DNA from: Aquiluna sp.
GTDB lineage: Bacteria > Actinomycetota > Actinomycetes > Actinomycetales > Microbacteriaceae
DNA: 11,551 nucleotides
Direction of reading: 5' to 3'
Assembly: GCA_023260495.1 (NCBI GenBank)
Contig: JALQVB010000020.1
Coordinates: 2,785 to 14,335, forward strand
Below, piece by piece: positions 7,073 through 11,551 of this stretch; position 1 is the first letter of the stretch; each line of letters opens with the position of its first letter. Under the pieces are notes generated by a model, which was given only the letters and a program-made list of their open reading frames with translations, ran no database searches and was not told where the DNA came from. The position numbers were made by a program, and so were the translations under genes.

Positions 7073-7078
7073 AACCTA
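7073..7078 (-). promoter_or_regulatory. Candidate -10 element of a leaderless dapB promoter
   Basis: The minus strand reads TAGGTT, then seven bases (TAGTGCC), then the dapB ATG. It fills the 13-bp gap after the M16 stop codon. No -35 is evident, and any such element would lie in M16 coding sequence. Confidence 0.4.
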
Positions 7079-8389
7079 TCAAGCCAGGCGCTCAAGCTGG
7101 CCCAGGTTCTTGCCAACTACCACCAAGGTCTTCGGCGCGGCGGCAATCCGCCTGGCTGCCGCCGTCACCTGATCCATAGTCACCGCCTGGAAGCGCTCTA
7201 GAACCTCTGCAACCGAAAGATATTCACCGGAACCAAGTTCGGCACCAAGTAGTCGGTTCATTCTTGCCAAGCTGCTCTCAAAGCGCAGCGCCAAAGAACC
7301 GGTGATATTTCCAAGTGCCAGCTCAAACTCGTGCCTGGCTGGCCCATCCTGAGCCAGCGCATCCAGCTGCTCCAACATGAGCGAGGAGACTAGCTGGGCA
7401 TTTTCCGGGTTGCAGCCGGCATAAAGTCCAAAGAAGCCGGCATCGGAATAGCCGTGCTGGTAGGAGTAGGTGGAGTAGGCCAAGCCGCGCTCTTCGCGAA
7501 TCTCCTGGTAAAGCCTGGATGACATTCCTCCACCCAGAATGGTGTTCATGATTCCGAGCGCATGGCGTTCGGGGTCCATCGAGTTTGGCGACTGGTAGCC
7601 AATCAAAATGTTGGCCTGCTGCACATCCTTTTCGATAAACCTGAATGGCTCGGGCGCAGGTGGCACGGCCGGCTGCTGTGGTCTTCGAGCAGCGGGAGAC
7701 CCGCTCTGCTGCCAGCCCACGCTGTTTAGCTGGCTTACCACCAGGTCCACCAGCTCTGCGTGCTTTAGGCCACCGGCAGCGGTGATGATGAGCCGCTCTG
7801 GGGTGTAGTGCTCCTGGTAGTGCTCGAAGACGCGTTGCCGCGAAACATCCAGAATGGACTGCTTGGTGCCGCCGATCGGGCGGCCCAGCGCGGTGTTTGG
7901 CATCAGAGCATCCGCCATGGCTTCATGCGCGACATCCTCTGGGTCATCCTCGCTCATCGCGAGCTCCTCGAGGATTACGGTTCGCTCAGTCTCGAAATCC
8001 CCCTCGTCGATCTTCGCCGAGGTGAACATGTCCAAAATGACATCTAGCGCGAGCGGGACAGCAGAGTTCTGCACCCGCGCGTAGTAGCTGGTGTACTCCT
8101 TGGCGGTGGCGGCATTCGATGAGCCACCGACAGAGTCAAACTCAACCGAGATATCGCGCGCGCTGCGGCGAGTGGTGCCCTTGAACAGCAGGTGTTCGAG
8201 AAAGTGAGTGGAGCCAAGATGATCATCGGCCTCATCGCGAGAGCCGACACCCACCGATGCGGCAAGTGCTACCGAAGGTGCACCGGGGACCTCTTCGGTG
8301 AGAATGCGAACACCGCTGGGCAGCAGGGTGCGTGACACCCGTGCCGCCTCAGCGGTGAACTCAATTGATTGATTTAGATCAAGCAGCAA
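7079..8389 (-). CDS. M16-family zinc metallopeptidase
   Basis: Processing-peptidase-type protease, often called PepR in actinobacteria. 436 aa, the usual single-chain length of the short M16 subfamily. The inverted zinc motif HFLEH is at 62-66 (H62, E65, H66), and the third zinc ligand is the Glu of ERTVILEEL near 141-142. The C-terminal half has GGGMSSRLYQEIREERGLAYS at 286-306, the conserved R/Y region, so both M16 domains are present and the enzyme should be active. Its natural substrate is unknown. The TTG at 8389, three bases after the pnp stop, is the furthest upstream start. A GTG at residue 18 is an alternative, because family similarity starts near RTLLPSGVRILTE. It is very likely co-transcribed with pnp, as in other actinobacteria. 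Confidence 0.93.
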   Translation of the reverse strand: MLLDLNQSIEFTAEAARVSRTLLPSGVRILTEEVPGAPSVALAASVGVGSRDEADDHLGSTHFLEHLLFKGTTRRSARDISVEFDSVGGSSNAATAKEYTSYYARVQNSAVPLALDVILDMFTSAKIDEGDFETERTVILEELAMSEDDPEDVAHEAMADALMPNTALGRPIGGTKQSILDVSRQRVFEHYQEHYTPERLIITAAGGLKHAELVDLVVSQLNSVGWQQSGSPAARRPQQPAVPPAPEPFRFIEKDVQQANILIGYQSPNSMDPERHALGIMNTILGGGMSSRLYQEIREERGLAYSTYSYQHGYSDAGFFGLYAGCNPENAQLVSSLMLEQLDALAQDGPARHEFELALGNITGSLALRFESSLARMNRLLGAELGSGEYLSVAEVLERFQAVTMDQVTAAARRIAAAPKTLVVVGKNLGQLERLA

Positions 8390-8392
8390 GAA

Positions 8393-10603
8393 CTAGTTCT
8401 CTTCCGCCTCATCCTCCGAAACAGGGCTGAGCGAGAGCTTGCCGCGGTCGTCAATCTTGGTGATCTCAACCAGAATGCGCTGACCGACCTCAACAACGTC
8501 CTCGACGTTCTCAACGCGCTTGCCGCCAGCGAGCTTCTTTAGCTCGGAGACGTGCAGCAGGCCATCCTTACCAGGCAGTAGCGAGACAAAGGCACCGAAG
8601 GTGGCCAGCTTCACTACAGTTCCCAGGAAGCGCTCGCCAACCTCTGGAACGTGAGGGTTGGCGATGGCGTTGATGGCAGCCTTGGCTGCCTCCGCGCTGG
8701 TGCCATCGGTGGCGCCGATGAATACGGTTCCGTCGTCCTCGATCGAGATGTCGGCTCCAGTGTCTTCCTGGATCTGGTTGATCATCTTGCCCTTTGGACC
8801 AATGACCTCACCAATCTTGTCAACCGGAATCTTCACCGAGATGATTCGAGGAGCAAAGACGCTCATCTCATCTGGCTCGTCGATTGCCTCGGCCATGACG
8901 TCCAAGATGAATAGACGGGCCTCCTTGGCCTGAGTAAGAGCCTTAGCAAGCTCCTCAGAAGGAATGCCGTCCAGCTTGGTGTCTAGCTGAATAGCGGTGA
9001 CGAAGTTGCGGGTACCAGCAACCTTGAAGTCCATGTCACCCAGGGCATCCTCGGCACCCAGGATGTCGGTGAGAGCTGCGTACTGAGTCTTGCCGTCAAC
9101 GGTGTCCGAAATCAGACCCATTGCGATACCGGCAACCGGTGCACGTAGCGGCACACCAGCGTTCAGCAGGCTCAGGGTAGATGCACAAACCGAACCCATC
9201 GAAGTGGAACCGTTGGACCCTAGGGCCTCGGACACCTGACGGATTGCGTATGGGAACTCCTCGCGAGCTGGCAGCACTGGAACCAGTGCACGCTCGGCCA
9301 GAGCACCGTGACCAATTTCACGGCGCTTCGGGGTGCCAACGCGGCCGGTCTCACCGGTCGAGTAGGGCGGGAAGTTGTAGTGGTGGATGTAGCGCTTTGA
9401 GGTCTCTGGGTGGAGCGCGTCAATCTGCTGCTCCATCTTGAGCATATTCAAGGTAGTAACACCCATGATCTGGGTCTCACCGCGCTGGAAGATTGCGGAA
9501 CCGTGGGTGCGTGGAATTACGCTCACCTCGGCGTCGATAACTCGGATGTCCTTCAGGCCACGTCCGTCGATACGGATGCCCTCCTTCAAAACGCGAGTGC
9601 GCATGACCTTTTTGGCAACAGCCTTGTAGGCGGCCGAGAACTGCAGGCTCTGCTCCTCGTCCAGCTTGTCGGCCAGCTGCTCCTTGATTCGAGCCTTTAG
9701 CTCGTCATCTGCGCTCTGGCGCTCCTGCTTGTCAGCAATCTGGTAGACCTTGGCAAGCTCGTCCTGGCATGCGCCAGCAACGATGTCGTAAACCTCATCG
9801 CTGTATGGCAAGAACAGTGGGTACTCGGCGGTTGCTTTGGCAGCCTCCTGGGCCAGCTTGTTCTGCGCCTCTACCAGGGCCTTGATGAATGGCTTGGCAG
9901 CCTCTAGACCCTCGGCAACAACTTCCTCGGTTGGAGCCTTGGCACCACCGGAAATCAAGTCCCAGGAAGTGTCAGTGGCCTCTGCCTCAACCATCATGAT
10001 GGCTACGTCTTCCTTGCCACCCTCGTTGGTCACTCGACCGGCAACCACCATGTCAAACACGGCGTTGGCCAGCTCGGAGTGGCGTGGGAAGGCAACCCAC
10101 TGGCCATCGATGAGCGCAACGCGCACACCGGCAACTGGGCCGGAGAATGGCAAGCCAGCAAGCTGGGTCGACATCGAAGCTGCGTTGATAGCAACCACGT
10201 CGTAGAGCTCGTCGGGGTGGATGGAAAGAACGGTGACAACAACTTGGATCTCGTTGCGCAGGCCATCAACGAAGGATGGACGCAGCGGACGGTCGATCAG
10301 ACGCGCGGTCAGAATCGCCTCGGTCGATGGGCGACCCTCGCGACGGAAGAAGCTGCCTGGAATCTTTCCAGCTGCATACATGCGCTCTTCAACGTCAATG
10401 GTTAGTGGGAAAAAGTCGAACTGATCCTTTGGCTGCTTCGACGCCGTGGTGGCGGAGAACAGCATGGTCTCGTCGTCAATGTAAACGGCGGCCGCACCGG
10501 CTGCCTGCTGGGCTAGTCGCCCAGTCTCGAAGCGAATTACTCGCTTTCCGAACTTGCCGTTGTCAATAACGGCTTCTGCGCTTTTAATTTCTGGGCCTTC
10601 CAT
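8393..10603 (-). CDS. pnp: Polyribonucleotide nucleotidyltransferase (PNPase)
   Basis: Phosphorolytic 3'-5' exoribonuclease and RNA-tailing enzyme, working as a trimer in the family. 736 aa, full length. The first RNase PH domain spans about 15-150, with FFRREGRPS at 86-94. The helical linker spans about 240-330. The second RNase PH domain (340-560) has RIDGRGL at 344-350, GSNGSTSMGSVC at 462-473 and the catalytic aspartates in GDMDFKVAG (D523, D525, aligning with D486/D492 of the E. coli enzyme). The KH domain (about 588-650) has the GPKG loop at 602-605. The S1 domain spans about 655-727 and is followed by an acidic tail. The ATG at 10603 has a near-perfect AAGGAGG 4 nt upstream. A structured leader precedes it, and the M16 gene follows after 3 bp. 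Confidence 0.98.
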   Translation of the reverse strand: MEGPEIKSAEAVIDNGKFGKRVIRFETGRLAQQAAGAAAVYIDDETMLFSATTASKQPKDQFDFFPLTIDVEERMYAAGKIPGSFFRREGRPSTEAILTARLIDRPLRPSFVDGLRNEIQVVVTVLSIHPDELYDVVAINAASMSTQLAGLPFSGPVAGVRVALIDGQWVAFPRHSELANAVFDMVVAGRVTNEGGKEDVAIMMVEAEATDTSWDLISGGAKAPTEEVVAEGLEAAKPFIKALVEAQNKLAQEAAKATAEYPLFLPYSDEVYDIVAGACQDELAKVYQIADKQERQSADDELKARIKEQLADKLDEEQSLQFSAAYKAVAKKVMRTRVLKEGIRIDGRGLKDIRVIDAEVSVIPRTHGSAIFQRGETQIMGVTTLNMLKMEQQIDALHPETSKRYIHHYNFPPYSTGETGRVGTPKRREIGHGALAERALVPVLPAREEFPYAIRQVSEALGSNGSTSMGSVCASTLSLLNAGVPLRAPVAGIAMGLISDTVDGKTQYAALTDILGAEDALGDMDFKVAGTRNFVTAIQLDTKLDGIPSEELAKALTQAKEARLFILDVMAEAIDEPDEMSVFAPRIISVKIPVDKIGEVIGPKGKMINQIQEDTGADISIEDDGTVFIGATDGTSAEAAKAAINAIANPHVPEVGERFLGTVVKLATFGAFVSLLPGKDGLLHVSELKKLAGGKRVENVEDVVEVGQRILVEITKIDDRGKLSLSPVSEDEAEEN

Positions 10604-10607
10604 GGCC

Positions 10608-10614
10608 CCTCCTT
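10608..10614 (-). promoter_or_regulatory. Strong Shine-Dalgarno of pnp
   Basis: The minus strand reads AAGGAGG followed by GGCC and the ATG. It is the best ribosome binding site in the window. It can pair over six bases with CCTCCT at 10675-10680 in the leader, so its accessibility may be controlled. Confidence 0.85.
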
Positions 10615-10762
10615 ACCTCTTGCGCATGCGAACAACCAAGGCGCAAGAATGCCTCGCGCCTTTTGGCATGCTGGAGGAGGAAGTGCTGGTCGTCAGTGAA
10701 CGGTGCTGGGGCCTAAGACCCAAAACCTGCCACCGAGGACCCGCCTATCGCGTCCTCCTAAT
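10615..10762 (-). ncRNA. Structured 5' leader of pnp, candidate Actino-pnp-type element
   Basis: The rpsO-pnp gap is long for this window and rich in inverted repeats. In the pnp transcript (minus strand) there are: GAGGAC/GTCCTC (10752-10757 with 10735-10740); GGGTC-TTA-GGCCC (10709-10721); and a 10-bp stem AAGGCGCGAG/CTTGCGCCTT with a five-base loop (10638-10662, one G-U pair). GCATGC occurs twice (10666-10671 and 10624-10629), flanks the last hairpin and can pair with itself. CCTCCT (10675-10680) can pair with the Shine-Dalgarno. A conserved structured RNA upstream of actinobacterial pnp genes has been described (Actino-pnp motif), and autoregulation through the pnp leader is known in E. 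coli. I cannot test the consensus match, so the motif identity is inference. Confidence 0.5.
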
Positions 10763-10767
10763 GGGAC

Positions 10768-10773
10768 AGCCTA
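10768..10773 (-). promoter_or_regulatory. Candidate -10 element for pnp
   Basis: The minus strand has TAGGCT, the same hexamer found before dapA and thyX. It lies just upstream of the structured leader, which would start near 10761 and be about 158 nt long. A TTGACC at 10784-10789 is only 10 bp away, too close to serve as its -35. Confidence 0.35.
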
Positions 10774-10798
10774 ACAACCCAGGGGTCAAATAGCTAGC

Positions 10799-10827
10799 AA
10801 AAAGCCCCCGGCGGTTCACCGGAGGCT
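10799..10827 (-). terminator. Intrinsic terminator of rpsO
   Basis: The transcript strand reads AGCCTCCGG, a seven-base loop, CCGGGGGCT and then a run of U. The stem has nine pairs including one U-G pair. It begins 15 bp after the rpsO stop, so pnp must rely largely on its own promoter or on read-through. Confidence 0.88.
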
Positions 10828-10842
10828 AATTGAAAATAAGTC

Positions 10843-11112
10843 TTAGCGACGAAGACCGAGGCGCTCGATGAGCTTACGGTAGCGCTCGATGTCTACGTTC
10901 TGCAGGTATCCGAGCAGACGACGACGCTGACCTACTAGCAGCAACAGGCCACGACGGGAGTGGTGGTCGTGCTTGTGCTCCTTGAGGTGCTCGGTTAGGT
11001 CCGAGATTCTGCGGGATAGGACCGCAATCTGAACCTCGGGGCTACCGGTGTCACCGGGAGAAGTTGCGTACTCTTCAATGATTTGCTTCTTGATAGTTGC
11101 ATCTAGTGCCAT
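10843..11112 (-). CDS. rpsO: 30S ribosomal protein S15
   Basis: Small-subunit protein that binds 16S rRNA in the central domain. 89 aa, the standard length. Recognised from MALDATIKKQIIEEYA, TGSPEVQIAVLSRRISDLTEHLK and HDHHSRRGLLLLVGQRRRLLGYL, ending in LIERLGLRR. The GDTGSPE segment and the HDHHSRRGL stretch are the main rRNA-contacting parts of the family. The frame is open further upstream, to 11247, but those residues are not S15-like. The ATG at 11112 gives the proper N-terminus, with AAAGGA six bases before it (11119-11124). A strong terminator follows, then the pnp leader; rpsO-pnp is a very common pairing. S15 often represses its own leader, and the leader here has local inverted repeats. 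Confidence 0.98.
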   Translation of the reverse strand: MALDATIKKQIIEEYATSPGDTGSPEVQIAVLSRRISDLTEHLKEHKHDHHSRRGLLLLVGQRRRLLGYLQNVDIERYRKLIERLGLRR

Positions 11113-11113
11113 T

Positions 11114-11166
11114 TGCGATCCTTTCAATCTCTCGCAGCGCGGCGCTAAAAACTGTTTGTGATTAGC
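11114..11166 (-). promoter_or_regulatory. rpsO leader with inverted repeats around the Shine-Dalgarno
   Basis: In the transcript, TGCGA (11132-11136) can pair with TCGCA (11114-11118), leaving the Shine-Dalgarno AAAGGA in a 13-base loop one base from the start codon. A second stem, GCTAA/TTAGC (11162-11166 with 11144-11148), lies just upstream. The stems are short, and a role in S15 autoregulation is only an inference. Confidence 0.3.
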
Positions 11167-11201
11167 TCTCTTTTTCCGCGGCCGATACACGGCATCAGGC
11201 A

Positions 11202-11207
11202 AGCTTA
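11202..11207 (-). promoter_or_regulatory. Weak candidate -10 element for rpsO
   Basis: The minus strand has TAAGCT, which would give a leader of roughly 80 nt. No -35 matches at proper distance, although a run of seven T lies upstream. It is the best TANNNT I found in the 115-bp gap, not a firm call. Confidence 0.25.
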
Positions 11208-11227
11208 GACATCTTTGGCAAAAAAAG

Positions 11228-11551
11228 CTAGGCGGTGGTGCCCTCATCTAGGCCACTAAGTGGCTCCGGCTCCACATATTTGTTTCCGTCGTAGAAGCTC
11301 TTCGATGGCCGGAGAGCAAAAATTATGTAGATCACCATCACTGCCAAGAACAACGCAAAAATCGGAAGAATCAAGAACACCAGGCTCATTAGCTCTTCGC
11401 GGGTCAGCATGAAGGGAGCAGCATTGCTCAGCACCGCCACCGCGCCAATGCCGGCGAAGACGCCATATCCGAGCGGTACCAACTGCAGCAGTAACCACTT
11501 TGCCGAGAATCCTGCATCATGAAAGCGCCTTGCGGTCACTGAAAGGTTGGG
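11228..11551 (-). CDS. DUF805 family membrane protein, N-terminus missing
   Basis: 107 residues are visible; the frame is still open at the right edge, so the true start lies outside. The in-frame GTG near 11539 is unlikely to be the start, because the family core PNLSVTARRFHDAGFSAKWLLLQLVPLGYG already runs across it. That core matches the RRLHDxGxSGWWLLL signature of DUF805, a family of small bacterial inner-membrane proteins of unknown function. Two hydrophobic segments are visible, following AKW (about 25 residues) and in LMSLVFLILPIFALFLAVMVIYIIFAL. A short tail, LRPSKSFYDGNKYVEPEP, follows; family members commonly end with a similar Gly-Asn-x-Tyr stretch. It lies 115 bp upstream of rpsO on the same strand and has no evident functional link to it. 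Confidence 0.8.
   Translation of the reverse strand, partial: PNLSVTARRFHDAGFSAKWLLLQLVPLGYGVFAGIGAVAVLSNAAPFMLTREELMSLVFLILPIFALFLAVMVIYIIFALRPSKSFYDGNKYVEPEPLSGLDEGTTA

Noticed and set aside
10683..10709. Direct repeat GTGCTGG (10683-10689 and 10703-10709) in the pnp leader
   Set aside because: Only seven bases, two copies, no recognisable operator; likely chance or part of the RNA fold.
10784..10789. TTGACC as a -35 element for pnp
   Set aside because: It is 10 bp from TAGGCT, and no TANNNT lies 16-19 bp downstream of it.
11113..11247. N-terminal extension of S15 by 45 codons
   Set aside because: The extra residues are not S15-like, and the ATG at 11112 has a proper Shine-Dalgarno and the canonical MALD start.
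11220..11264. T-run after the DUF805 gene with the nearby GCCAC-TTA-GTGGC hairpin as a terminator
   Set aside because: The hairpin lies inside the coding region, about 25 bases from the T-run, and the sequence directly before the T-run forms only 3-4 pairs.
1..11551. A defence system, mobile element, prophage, CRISPR array or biosynthetic cluster
   Set aside because: Every gene is core or a small conserved membrane protein, with no transposase, integrase, repeat array or terminal inverted repeats seen on either strand.

Overview
This window looks like chromosomal core DNA from an actinobacterium, most likely a Microbacteriaceae-type organism with moderate GC. I infer this from the gene order and the protein sequences; no marker gene is present that would fix the genus. 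Reading along the minus strand, the order is DUF805 membrane protein (partial), rpsO, pnp, M16 peptidase, dapB, small TPR membrane protein, [two genes on the opposite strand], thyX, dapA, rnj, ftsK (partial). From general knowledge, rpsO-pnp-M16-dapB-thyX-dapA-rnj-ftsK is a conserved actinobacterial neighbourhood.

Layout by region. Positions 1-1518 hold the first 506 codons of ftsK, cut by the left edge just after Walker A. Positions 1554-4977 hold rnj (RNase J), dapA and thyX. Positions 4978-5058 are a short divergent promoter region. Positions 5059-5930 hold the only plus-strand genes, a membrane-anchored thioredoxin-like protein and a DUF4395 membrane protein, overlapping by ATGA. Positions 5901-8389 hold the TPR protein, dapB and an M16 zinc peptidase. 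Positions 8393-10603 hold pnp, and 10604-10842 hold its structured leader plus the rpsO terminator. Positions 10843-11112 hold rpsO. The right edge cuts a DUF805 gene.

The genes cover RNA decay (PNPase, RNase J), translation (S15), lysine/diaminopimelate synthesis (DapA, DapB), thymidylate synthesis (ThyX), chromosome segregation (FtsK) and a probable thiol-redox pair. No mobile element, CRISPR array, tRNA, rRNA or clear transferred island is visible, and nothing here looks like an exotic new system.

The most informative non-coding signals are two. Five genes (ftsK, dapA, thyX, the thioredoxin gene, dapB) have a TANNNT hexamer exactly 6 or 7 nt before the start codon, the geometry of leaderless transcription. 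The pnp leader can fold into nested stems that would pair an upstream CCTCCT with the pnp Shine-Dalgarno. Coding is dense: there is no gene-free stretch longer than 300 bases.
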